Origin: Chrysopilus asiliformis
Lineage: Eukaryota; Arthropoda; Insecta; Diptera; Rhagionidae
Assembly (NCBI GenBank): GCA_964034945.1
Contig: OZ035961.1
Span: 19,049,243-19,113,242, forward strand
Direction: 5' to 3'
Length of the DNA: 64,000 nucleotides
Numbering within the stretch: the stretch's first letter is position 1; every line of letters begins with the position of its first letter. Both the position numbers and the translations under genes were made by a program. The notes beneath the pieces are model-generated. The model had not been told where the DNA came from and did no database searches. It was given only the letters and a program-made list of their open reading frames with translations. Shown here one piece after another: positions 36,312 to 48,213 of this stretch.

Positions 36312-39300
36312 ATGTACAGAAATTGTTCATTAGTTAACAGAAATGTATTCCGTGAATACGTCCTCAAATCCATCGCCAGTACAGCAAATATCAAATTCTA
36401 TCATTCAGAAAGTGGTGTTTATGGCTACAAACCTCGGAAACAAAATTCCTACCAAAGTAAGTAAAATCACAAGTCGTCGAATTAAAAGTGTTTAATTTGG
36501 CTGATTCGCAGGTTTGTAAAATTTCGCTTTCCATTATGACTTCATGAGAAACGTATTCCATGCCAATAGATTAGAAAATTAAATTTCAAGTGCGAAATCA
36601 AAGCGTTATCTTATCAGGCGTATTTGTGATGTGCGATTTTTTTCCGTTGCTCTGCTAGTGGTGTTATCTTTTGATTCTGTTGGATTTGAAATGTTTGATG
36701 TGGGAACTCATAGAAACAAACTAAATTATTTTTACACGTTTTTACTGTTTAGAAAGTAAGGTTACACATTAAAAACATTCTTACACATATCCATTTCAGC
36801 CACCTCGTTTTTATATTCAAAAAAAAAATTTTTAACTGCCACAATTCTTTCGTTTTATCGCATCAGAATAAACAAACTTTGCTCTCAGCAAATAATCTTC
36901 TATTTGATTAACTGATAGCTTGCTATACCTCTTTGGGTAATTGTTTTAAATTAGCCATATTTTAAAAATTACTTAAAGCTTAAATTTTCATGCTAATAGC
37001 AATATCTGAAGAAGTTTCTTAGATCAAGTATCCGAAAAGGAAACCACTTGAAAAGGATAATAAATATTGTGTAAAATCATGAGTCCTTTTAAATTTTCAA
37101 AGAGATTCTTGCCTTCTTAATTCCATCTGCAAAGCTCAAATTACCCTAAACGAAAAACGATTACCCTAAGTTTTTCTAAATTTCAAAAAAAATCCTTGCA
37201 ACCCTGTTTCAGTTTTGTGGTGACAAACAAACTCGAAAGACATAAAAAAATATACTTCGTGGCATTGGACTGTCTGGCTTGGGGGTGTTCAATAAATCAA
37301 ATTCGAATGCAATTAAACACTAAATCCTCCTCTATTCATTTTAGCACCAAAAAATATATTAGATGCTCGAAATAACAATAGCAATGTGTACAGATGGGTG
37401 GAAGCATACAGGAAACATGGCCATCGATTAGCGGTTATAGATCCGGTCGATTTCAAACAATCTAAAGAGTAAGAAAATCTAATCCATCCAAATTTGTATC
37501 TATGAGGCTGGTAAAAAAAGTGTTTCCATTCATTTTTAATTCGCTTCTATTTCAGAGATATAAATGAAATTAAACTCGATTATCATGGGTTAAAAGCGAC
37601 GGAAAAGATTCCCGTTCGTGGAATCCTAAATGTTGACGATGACGTCCTTTCCATTAGTGAAATTGAAGAGAGACTGAAACAAATCTATTGCGGTAAAATT
37701 AGCGCCGAATTTTCTTTTATTGAGGTATACAAGTATTTAAAAATCAATTCAATAAAAAAATTAATCAATTTGAACTACCATAAAACAGTCGGAGGAGGAA
37801 CGTGAATGGCTGTCGAGTAATTTTGAAAGATTGATTGAGCAGAAAATTCCCATCGAGACGAAAAAGGAAATTGCCGCTTTATTGATAAAGTCTCAGGCTT
37901 GGGATAATTTTTTAGCAACAAAATTTCCAACCGTAAAACGTTATGGAGGCGAAGGAGCCGAAAATATGTTAACCTTTTTTCATCAAATTTTCGAATCAGC
38001 TGTAAATGGTTAGTACCTTCTGAGATTGGTTATGTGAATTTATGAAACTATGAGAATTGAGTTGTATTAGAAAAACATAAAAAAGCTGCGAAAAAGGCAA
38101 ACGTGGAATACCCTTTATGACGGAATTGGGGGAATACATCCTCGGGATCCGGGATCATACCGAAAGCAAGGCCACGAGCCGAGTAAACCCGAAATTTTAC
38201 TATTTCAACTTTTGAAAAACAAAATGCGAAGGAAAATATTAGAACTCTTTCTAATAGTCAGTCAAAAGATTATACTCAAACAAATTAAATTTCAGTCAAA
38301 GTTTTTCAATGAATACTCCGTAAGTCTCTATAGTGCTTTTAAGAAAAATTTTGATTACCAATGAAATTATTGTCGTTAAACGATAAATTTTATGATAATT
38401 TTCTTTGATAAGTAGTTATAAATTCATGACTTATAAATCGACCTTTACAATCAATTCAACCTAGTCTCATAATAAATCGAAGATGTGACAATAGCCCATT
38501 TTTCAATTCATTTCACGTAGGAGTAATTTCATTTTCCTCTTATTGACCATATTTAGATGAATTGGACCACATTGTACTGGGAATGCCACATCGAGGCCGA
38601 GGTAATCTCCTCACAACAATGCTTAACACCCGACCAGCGAAAATTTTCCGCAAGTTCCGGGGCGAATCAGAATTTCCCGACAGCACAATAAATGCAATGG
38701 GCGACGTTGTCAGCCATTATAGTAATTTTTCATGAAATTAAATAAATGTCTTCATCAATAAAACGTTTTCATCTTCCACTAATCAAATCTCATCATTTTA
38801 GATTGTTCCGAGAAAATTGTCGTTAAGGGGAAATCGGTTCGATTAAGCATGCTTAGGAATCCTTCCCACCTCGAAGTAATATAGAAAAATGTTTAAATTC
38901 GTTAACATCAGTAGAAGTCCGTTATAAATTTCGATTTTGTGTTACTTTCAGGCAGTGAATCCAGTTTCGATGGGTAAAACAAGATCCAAACAGCAAACAG
39001 CTCGAGATGGAGCTTTTAGTGATGATGCCGAAAAGCAATTTTCCACTACCGTACTAAACATTCAACTACATGGCGACGCAGCTTATGCTGGACAAGGAAT
39101 AAACCAGGAATGCCTAATGATGGCCAATGTCCCACATTTTGAAATAGGTGGCACAATTCACACGATTGTCAATAACCAGGTTGGATTCACTACTCCAGCA
39201 GAACGTGGCCGATCATCCAGATACTCATCCGATTTGGCCAAAAGCATTGACGTGCCCATATTCCATGTGAATGGGGATGACCCAGAAGTAGGTCTATTTC

Positions 39301-42300
39301 ATAAACTAATTAAAGTGGAAAAAATCTTACTTTTTAAAAGTTTTTACTTAACCCTATTGGAATTTCTCGGCTTATAAGGTCTGCAAAAACAGCATTGAAT
39401 CCTATTGGAATTTCTCGGCTTATAAGGTCTGCAAAAACAACAAAATTATATTATTTTTGCGGATGTTTTCACATCCAAATTTCCCCTCAACAGGTCGGAC
39501 ATGTCTGCCCTGAAAACCCATCAGGAGCCTGTTTCTGGTATGTTTCTGGTAACATAATTTTGTTGTTTTTGCAGACCTTATAAGCCGAGAAATTCTAATA
39601 GGATTCAATGCTAAAAGGTCGAGTATAAACCATGAATCAGAAATGGTTCAATGGTTAAACACTAAATAGTTTTTACTTAACTTGTCTTTTTGTTTGTGTG
39701 TATGTGTTTGTCAGGGTCAAATCTTGTAACCGAATTTTGACACACTTCCAAATATCCGATTAACTTGAAATTTGACACACTGTCTGTTCCTTAGAGTCTA
39801 TATCTTCCAAGATCACTTTAAATAGTCATATTTTTTTCTTTTTTTTTATTACCTTTTACATGGCAATATATTTCCAACTGACGGCTTACTTCTAGAGAAT
39901 TTTGACCTTTAATTGTGTACATACATAATCATTTTTCAGGAATTTCCACTTTTTTTCGCTTTCTGTACATTAATTCTATTGGTGGTACAGTGGGGTGGTA
40001 CATTGTGACCCCAAGATTAGGGACGGACCAAGGGCTAAAAAAATACATATTTTTATTTTATTTTTCTTAAATCTTTTAATAATGCGTACATACTATTTTT
40101 TGTAGGCAGTGATATTAGTGACAAAACTCGCTTTTGATTACCAGAGGAAATTTAGAAAAGACGTTTTCATTGATCTAAATTGCTTTAGAAGATGGGGCCA
40201 CAACGAATTAGATGATCCCACATTCACAAATCCAGCACTCTACAGTATTATTAACAATCGAAAGTAAGTACTGGTTTCTGTTAATTTTCTAAAAAGAAAA
40301 TTTCAATCCAAAGTGTCATAAAATAAATTATAAAATATTTCGGAATAACGAATTTTCTATAATAAGATAAAAAAAAATTACACAGACCGGGCCGTTTAAA
40401 CCTTTGTTTTTTTTTTAGATCCGTTCCTGATTTATATACAGAGAAGTTGATTCTGGATAATGAAATGACTAAAAATGAAGTAGAAACAATAAAAAATAAC
40501 CACATGAATTTCTTAAATGAAGAGTTGGAAATTACAAACACATATGACCCGGAAGTAAGTAGAAAAATAATGTTAAAAACTTAAAAAAATCAATACTTAC
40601 AATAATTTAACTTCTTTTGGGGATGGTCCACAAACGATTTAACTACAAAATGGATAAATCAAATTGTCTTAAAATTGGGAATCTGATTAGATATTACCAC
40701 AGAGTTCTGATATGCCGAATGCGTTAAGTTTTCTCATTGTACCCTTTTTAACTACATTATGAATTTTTCGCTTGTGTCCAAATATGACGGAAAAAAGAAT
40801 ATTGGATATCCAAATTATAAATATTTAAACCAATTTATGAGTCAAGCTTTATATCGGAAAAAGTAGAGCTGGTACAGCCAAGCCAGATTCGGTTTCGGCG
40901 ACCCCAAATTAACCAGCAAAGACTCTTATATCGTTTAATCAATGTTTAATCAATTTTGGACGACTAAAGATTTCCTTCGACTAAAAAATTTTCTCGAAAA
41001 TAAGTTCCATGAAGCCACCCCAGATGGCACAGCCACATGTTGATTTTGTGTGGAATGAAATCTCTCAAAAACGCGGAAATTTGGCTCTTTGCCCATGTCT
41101 GCTGTAGAGTTATCAATCTCAATCAACTAACGCATGCAATTTTAATATTTTTATCGATTTTTTTAAAAATTAGAAAAAAATACTTCGGTTTATGAACAGC
41201 CTTCGGTTTATAATATTGTTGTTCATCCCTGTTTAGAATAAATCTTTTAGTAGATCTCACGAAGTTTTGTTTTTTATTTCTGTCTAAAAAAATCAAATAT
41301 TTTTAAAGCAAAACCCAGTCAAAATTTGACCTCTGAATCTAAACAAAACAAACAACACTGTTATGTGACACATTGCACTTCCTGCAAACATCTCAAATTC
41401 AGTTTAAAATTTATATAATAAACGAAAACTTTCTCCAAGGCTTATTGTTATAATAAATCCTAATTAAAGTCATGAATTGCCCTAGTTTTAATTAATTTTT
41501 TTCCTCAATTTTACTTTATACGTCCAACGCTGAACTTTTAGTTTATACATATTTTAGCTTCGAGCGACATGCGGTAAAACTGCAGTTAAAAACATTTGAA
41601 AAACTTTTCATAAACTTAACCAAAAAACAACAAAAAAAAACTTTTCGCATAAATGTTCACCACTTTATGCATTTTTAATTTTTATTTGAATTCTAGCCGA
41701 GTTTCTTTCAACGTCAATGGAGAGGGATGCTGCAGGCGCCAAATTCAATAACATACTGGGATACAGGAATCGACTATTCCTTGCTGACCTACATCGGGAA
41801 GACGAGTGTCACCTATCCTGAAAATTTCGTAATTATTTTCAGCTATTTTCCAATTTGTTCAATTTGTTATACCGAATTGATTATTTTGCATCCCTTTAGA
41901 ATATCCATCCGCATCTGCTGAAAACTCACGTGAGCGGCCGTTTGAAAAAGCTCGAGAATGGTGAGAAAATTGATTGGGCAACGGCGGAGTCCCTGGCATT
42001 TGGAAGTCTCATGTATCAAGGACACACAGTTAGATTAAGCGGGGAGGACGTGGGTAGGGGGACATTCTCCCACAGGCACGCTATGCTAGTGGACCAGAAA
42101 ACCAACGATACCTTCATCCCGCTAAACACGCTAAAGGGTGGCTTGGGTGGTAAACTGGAAGTGGCCAACAGCATTTTGTCGGAAGAGGCAGTTCTTGGTT
42201 ACGAGTATGGAATGGCTATCGATAATCCGCAGAATTTAATTATCTGGGAGGCACAATTCGGTGATTTCTTCAATGGAGCGCAGATAATCATCGATACTTT

Positions 42301-43639
42301 CATTGTCAGTGGGGAAAGTATGACTTTATTATGCCATAAATTGAATTTTATCGCCACATTCGCGGCGTGTAAATGAAATCATTTTCAGCCAAATGGATGG
42401 ATTCAAATGGCCTCGTTATGTTGCTGCCACATGGTTTTGATGGAGCTGCTTCGGATCACAGTTCTTCGAAGCTTGAAAGATTCCTACAGCAAACCGATTC
42501 AAACGAGAACTCACCAGATGGCGACGATGTTAATCTCCATGTGATTTTCCCAACAACACCTGCCCAATATTTCCACGCGCTTCGCCGACAAATTGTGAGG
42601 AACTTCCGGAAACCACTACTGGTGGTAGCACCGAAGACTTTGCTTCGGCTATCAGAAGCGACATCCTCCCATAAGGACTTTGCGCCGGGAACGTTCTTCC
42701 TGAACGTGATCAGTAATTTTAACTTCATTTCAAATAACACAAGAAATCGTTAGGTGCGCGTCATGCTTTAAATTAGCGACAACTCTACGACTTTTTGGTC
42801 GCAGCGGCTACTTTCTGACTTCTTGTGTTGCTAGGATAAAATTGGTGCCCGTTTGTCATTTTGCCATCATTTTTTAGGCGACACAATTGCCGATCCCAAA
42901 GACGTTACTAAACTCATTCTATGTACTGGAAAGCATTACTACAATATAAATGAGCATCGACTGAAGGAAAATATTTCCAATGTGGCTATAATTCGATTAG
43001 AATCACTTTGTCCTTTTCCGCTGCATGAGATCCAAACGGAAATAGCGAAATACAAAAAACTTAAATGTAAATAATTGACATTTTTTTTTGTCTAACACAT
43101 TCTAACAAATCGTGACAATTTGCATGTTTTTTTTCAGCTTTCGTTTGGAGTCAGGAGGAACCTCAAAATATGGGGGCTTGGACGTTTGTTCATCCGCGAT
43201 TTGAGCATTTAATAGGGAAAAAGGTAAATAGAAGTTAAAAAAAAACATTGCTTTATCCACCTTGCGGTAAGATGATACCTTTTTTAAACCTGATATGATG
43301 AAACATTGGATATTTGTGTTGAATTAGTTTACACAACACAACTCATTGAGGTAGAAAGTTAAAATTTGGCGCTAACCAAATTTTAAACTCCGTCCGAGAA
43401 TGAAAAAAATTTAACCGCTCTTACTCCCCTTCCCGATACAAATGGGAAAAATTTTCGTTACATACATACACACGAAAACACACAAACATAAAACAAAACA
43501 AGTTGAAAAAAATTTAATGTTGATTTTTTTGCAGATAAAATACTGCGGTCGCAAACAAAGTGGAACTGCAGCAACTGGAGATGGAAATATCCATCGGAAA
43601 GAAGTTGAAGTAATAATTTCAACGCCATTTAAAATATAG
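36312..43639 (+). CDS. DHTKD1: DHTKD1-type 2-oxoadipate/2-oxoglutarate dehydrogenase E1
   Basis: Exons: 36312-36456, 37345-37468, 37556-37724, 37789-38008, 38557-38721, 38802-38875, 38952-39287, 40106-40263, 40419-40554, 41697-41828, 41900-42317, 42389-42712, 42878-43066, 43138-43223, 43535-43639. All phases agree and give 926 residues (human DHTKD1 is close to 919). The N-terminus is basic with few acidic residues, as in a mitochondrial presequence. Motifs: [11 protein letters not shown]; the thiamine-diphosphate region [12 protein letters not shown] followed by [26 protein letters not shown]; the transketolase-like [16 protein letters not shown] and [12 protein letters not shown]; and [10 protein letters not shown] near the C-terminus. 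The family decarboxylates 2-oxoadipate in lysine/tryptophan breakdown as the E1 of a 2-oxoacid dehydrogenase complex. It corresponds, as I recall, to Drosophila CG1544. Intron 7 carries a foldback-armed element. Confidence 0.95.
39346..39669 (-). mobile_element. Foldback-armed element, copy 2 (inverted)
   Basis: Arms 39400-39448 and 39555-39603 with a 106-bp spacer, in the opposite orientation to copy 1 at 27580-27849. The 66-bp tail follows at 39604-39669. An extra partial arm (39346-39393) precedes it, suggesting a secondary duplication. AGTTTTTACTTAAC occurs at both outer edges, a possible target duplication. It lies within DHTKD1 intron 7. Confidence 0.8.
39709..39790 (+). repeat. Uninterrupted copy of the repeat split at 12911-13980
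   Basis: Reads through TGTCAGGGTCAAATCTTGTA and on to TTCCAAATATCCGATTAACT. The same sequence flanks the pogo-like element at 12952-13938, whose insertion point corresponds to the TA at about 39757-39758. It lies in DHTKD1 intron 7. Confidence 0.65.
40883..40915 (-). repeat. Fragment of the repeat found at 60310 and 61320
   Basis: Shares GCCAGATTCG and GCGACCCCAAATTA, separated by a few variable bases, with the inverted pair 60310-60388 and 61320-61395. It lies in DHTKD1 intron 9; edges unknown. Confidence 0.4.
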
Positions 43640-43701
43640 CACCACAACTTACCGCTCTAATTAGTGTTTTATGGAAAAAAGCATTTACTAAAAAAAATTA
43701 T

Positions 43702-43814
43702 AATAGGGGTATACACTTTACCTCGCAAAACCGTTGTCAACTGATTTTTTGGCCCAATTTGCGGCGTTTGCTCCGCTTGCAAAGGTTTTGCGAGATGAAT
43801 TGAATACCCCTAAT
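43702..43814. mobile_element. Short MITE, about 113 bp
   Basis: Imperfect inverted ends of about 30 bp share AGGGGTAT at the outside and CTCGCAAAACC inside (43702-43732 against 43783-43814). It lies in the DHTKD1 3' flank, probably inside its 3' UTR. Confidence 0.6.
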
Positions 43815-43861
43815 GTGGATACAAATCTAAGACTGTTAATTTTTATATCTTTTTCGAATTT

Positions 43862-43867
43862 AATAAA
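43862..43867 (+). terminator. Polyadenylation signal AATAAA, DHTKD1
   Basis: AATAAA about 225 bases after the DHTKD1 stop codon, the first canonical hexamer on that strand. Use not proven. Confidence 0.45.
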
Positions 43868-44494
43868 GTATACAAGATATTGTAAATAAATTCCCATTAA
43901 CAATGTATTTTCATTGAAATCAACTGAAATAATGGCATTAAATTAAATACGTTTAAGAAAATTAAGTTTTGATTGATCAATGAAAACTACTTAAATTAAT
44001 TAAAATACTTTTCGTTCAAATCTGCGATAATGACCAAAAAATTTGAAAATTTCACCGGAAATGGAATTCACGGTGGCCACACTCATGATTTATATAGTCA
44101 CTCTAGTTACAATATTTCATTTCAAGCATGGGTTGTGTCTCTGCTGAATTGGGTCTAGCAATAAACAACCCCATTAGTTGTACAATGGACTTCTTTTTAC
44201 GTACTTTAATTTTTACCGAAAGTTTTTGTTGAATATCCCTTTTTAAAATATCCCCAAAGTTATTAACATCATTGAAAAATCTGAAAAATTTGAACTAAAT
44301 TTCATTCTTTGCCATTATACGTCAGAAAAATGTAAAGCAATATCCTTTTAAAGTATAATATCTACGAAAACCGTTCAAAAAACCACTAGAAATACTCTAC
44401 AAATTTCATGTGTATATCGCCCTCTCTCTGTTTAACTGTCAACTTTCGCCAGCTGTCAAATTTAAATTGAAATTTTCCGGTAGCTTTTCGTTCG

Positions 44495-47400
44495 ATGAAA
44501 ATGGCTCATAATTCAGCCGATATTTACGCGTACATTAGAGAAAACTACACTAATATTGATGTTCTTTACAATATTAGTGTGTCGTATTTAAATACATTGA
44601 TTGGCGAGAAAAGAAAAGTAATATTTCTTTGCAAAAGGGTAACTTGTTGAAATTTCGTTTTCTTGTTTTCTATTTTGTGACGCGACTTTCAGGATTATTC
44701 CAAAGCCTCCAAAATAATATCGCCAATACGAGAGCGTCCAACTGAAAAAAATGAAGATCTCGACTTGACCGGATCTCCGCTGAAGGATCTTTGCCCGATC
44801 GACACTTTTACCATTGATGTGTCCCTGAACAACAAGTTATCTTCGTACCCTTGGACGCAAGGCAAGTATTGATGCATTTGTATTTAATTGTAATTCATGA
44901 TACAAAAAAATACTCAACAGAAGAGGAATGCTTCACTGGAATCCCTCCGGAGGTTGCTCGATCGATTTTAGTGGACATCACTTCACAAACAAATCCCACC
45001 GACAAAATTGCTTACATTTGGGTTCTTTGTGATCCTTCCCAGAACAATGAAACTATTCTCTACGAACTTGACGCATGCTCGAAGCGCAATAGTCGGGGCA
45101 TCGTCCTGTATAAGGGGATTTCCGCATTGGCTGATTTGCATATTGAGAATTTGATCAGGGAGCATTTGAGTGCTATTAGTGAAACCAAAAAAGTTGAGAC
45201 TTCTTTCCAAAATTGCTTCCACATAACTGGGAATACCACTTTGAAACTTTCCTGGACATCGTCGTCTTTGAAGCCTGCTATTAACAATTTAAAAAATTCC
45301 GATATTGTTCTGTACCAAAATGTTAAGTTAGAGAATTCTGATTCAGTAGCGCAGGATTATTGGCGACAGCTTTATTTTCTTTCGATAATTAAGGATAGCA
45401 TTATTTCGTATAAAGAGAACGAAGTGGACGGCAAAGAAGCTGTGTATACGTGCGGAAGGTATACAAAATATTTGGTTTTTTTTCCAACGTCTTTAATGTG
45501 TTTTTCAAAATATTACAGTGGCATTGAAACCGGTATTTTAAGAGAGAGGATACTGTCTGTTATGACCGATGTTTCTGGTTATTATTACGATGAAAATGAA
45601 TCTGAAAGCCATGAAATCGAAGCAGTAATATTACGTGCCAAGAACCGTGATTATGTCGATGTGACTCATAGACTGTGGGATATTTTGAAATGTAACTTTT
45701 TTAAACTTTATGCCAAATAGAAAACTCAGTAATTAAAATTCGGGCATTGGTATTAACTTTTATCTTATTTTTGATACAAAATTTCCAAAAAAAATTTTCT
45801 TAGTACATTTTTTCTATTTTGAATTCTTTTAAACTTTTGTCATTTTTCAGGTTGTTCTTCGTACAAGGAACTGAAAAATGCATTTACTTATGTTTTTCAA
45901 TGCGCAGCTAAATGCAATATAGTGGTAAGTAGAGAAACTTTTTGAAAAAATAGTTTTTTTGGGCTAAAATTTAGTTAAGGCTCAATGCTACTACATTGGA
46001 GTAAAGGGGCTCATTCGGTTCCAAAATGCGCCTTTCTGTCCACGCTGTGCAACTTTTTTGACAGCTGGTTTTGCGAGGCTTTAGTCTCATGGATAAAAGC
46101 ACGATCTGGAAACAATTCAACGAATGACTATTAATAATGACACATTTTTTTTTTTGAAAATCTGAATTCCGTTTTTTACGATTTACTCCGAAAATACGAA
46201 TATTTCAATAGTCTGTTGTATGGCAAAAGTTAGAGACAGTTAAATTTCCATTGAAAGCCATGGTCAAATGCGAAATTTCCGATACTTTTTTATAAGAAAG
46301 TCATATGCGATTCACATCAAACTTTTTAACATTCCCCATGACTATGTCCAGCCTTAAAATATCGCGTGGAGATTATATTTTTAGGGCACTGTTAAATTTT
46401 GGGAAAAACTGTCTTCATCCGCCACTTTAATGATAGAATATGAAGGTGAGTAAAACTTATGTCTTATCAAGACTTCAAGTCACAAAAATAGTTAAATATC
46501 TTAATATTTATAGAAGTAACGAAATGACATTTTCCAACTTGTTTATTTTTAGAATGTGCCAACAAATAAAAGCCGGCTAGCTGAAATAATACGGGAAGTT
46601 TCCCAGCATCGTTTGGCAATCCCATGCTTGGTTGGATCCGAACCCTTGGAACTTCTACTTGAAATTGGCATCGAAAAAATTTCGAAAGATTACGAGAACA
46701 TCTTCACCGAGAGTAGAATTTGCACCGTTAACGATTTGCGAATATCGAAGAGGTAAATTTTGATTAGTTTTTTTCGTATTCAAATTGAAGGCGTTTTCCT
46801 TATCGGAAGTTGATTTCCACTAGGAACATTTCACTATCTTACCCAATTAAAACGATTTAAAAAAAAACACTGTCGATTTGAGACACGTTTTAACTGAATT
46901 TATCGCCTTAAAATAATATTTTCAGATCTTCTACTATCGAAAATTCTGGAGAGCAAAAATTACCAATTCGAAAGTCTTTGTCCAAAGCACTAACGCCGAG
47001 TCCAGATACAAAAGATGCTCGAAAAACTTTACTCCACACAAACAATAACAGCGAAGAAACGATGAGTGATAAAGAATTTCTGGGTTTCCAAAACAGTCGT
47101 TTCAGCAAAAAAGATATTGAGTACAAACTCTCACGATTAGCCCAAATACACCTTCTGCTTGAACATTTGCTACTAATGCAAATTAATCTAAATACAGAAA
47201 ATGGTGAGCAAGTCTAGTAAAATTTATAAAATCTGCTTTTTATCCCCATTTGAAACATTGAGCTTTCCACTAATTTTAATTTTTATCGAATGTGTTTAGT
47301 TTTTAATCAGATTAGTGGTGAACTACTGCAGAAATCACCTCAGCCATTCGACACGGTAAAGGATGCCCCAAACAATACGCTGGAAATTTCAATCGTCTCC

Positions 47401-48165
47401 GAAAAAATTCTTCACAGTTTAGAAAGGTAAGTTGAGTAAATTTTCAGTTTGAAATGAAGAAAAAAGTTTTCACAATTTCAATCAAATTACAGCCGAGAAC
47501 CAAATGCTAGACGGATAGAAATGGTCTCCGAAAATAAATTCATAAAAATTATAACGACATTCTACTACAACATGGAGAATATTTTCCCGCCATGCGTGTC
47601 CGATAAGAACAGCATAACCGCTATCGATGGTAGGTTAATCATTAAATTTTTTTTCGTAAATCGTGTTCACTGTTGTTTTCCCCATGTGTTTCATATTTAA
47701 GTTCTGTTAATAGTATTATTCGTCAGCTTTATGTTTTTCTCAAGTAGTCGATATTTTTTGCTTATAGAATTATTTTAGCCATGTACATAATTAAAAATCA
47801 ATATATTTGAAAACCCTTTATAACTATATCACGGACGTTGTGCATTTTTGAACCGATATTACACGTTTTTGACAGAATGACGCAAATTTTGTTCATTGAC
47901 ATCGATTTATTTATCTATCTATAATTTATTTATTTATTTTAAGTTCTTTATTTGGTTTTTTTTTTGGGTATTTTAACCCGGAAACGACAGGTATGCAAGC
48001 TGGTCTCTTAGATTTTTCATTCAAATTTGTAACAAGAACATATTATAATATTTTAAATATCCAAATATTTTATTTACTTTTTTCAATCTTCCAGCTAAAG
48101 AAATAACAAAGGAAAACATTTATCACTGCTGGAAATATTCAAAAATCAGCACAAGACATTCTTAA
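44495..48165 (+). CDS. Zwilch: Zwilch, RZZ kinetochore complex subunit
   Basis: Exons: 44495-44617, 44693-44861, 44921-45458, 45519-45691, 45851-45924, 46385-46445, 46553-46752, 46926-47203, 47300-47426, 47493-47629, 48095-48165. Recognised by IWVLCDPSQNNETILYELDA and GIVLYKGIS near residue 110, LELLLEIGIEKISKDYENIF near 440 and the LSRLAQIHLLLEHL helix, which parallel human ZWILCH. The product is about 640-650 residues (human 591). Zwilch, Rod and Zw10 form the RZZ complex that brings dynein and Mad1-Mad2 to unattached kinetochores. Oddities: intron 2 is GC-AG (AG/GCAAGT donor at 44862); intron 3 is 60 bases, stop-free and a multiple of three; exon 6 ends in phase 1 while exon 7 after the TTTTTAG acceptor is open only in phase 0. 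A start at 44501 (second Met) is equally plausible. Confidence 0.85.
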
Positions 48166-48207
48166 GTTTTTGTTTTTAAAATTTGTGTTTAATTCTTTTA
48201 ATAGTTG

Positions 48208-48213
48208 AATAAA
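48208..48213 (+). terminator. Polyadenylation signal AATAAA, Zwilch
   Basis: AATAAA 43 bases after the Zwilch stop codon, a typical distance for a short fly 3' UTR. Confidence 0.65.

Noticed and set aside
44495..48165. First reading of the kinetochore gene as an MTBP-like replication factor
   Set aside because: The WVLCDPS, GIVLY and LLLEIGIEKISKDY segments parallel ZWILCH, and MTBP C-terminal motifs are absent.
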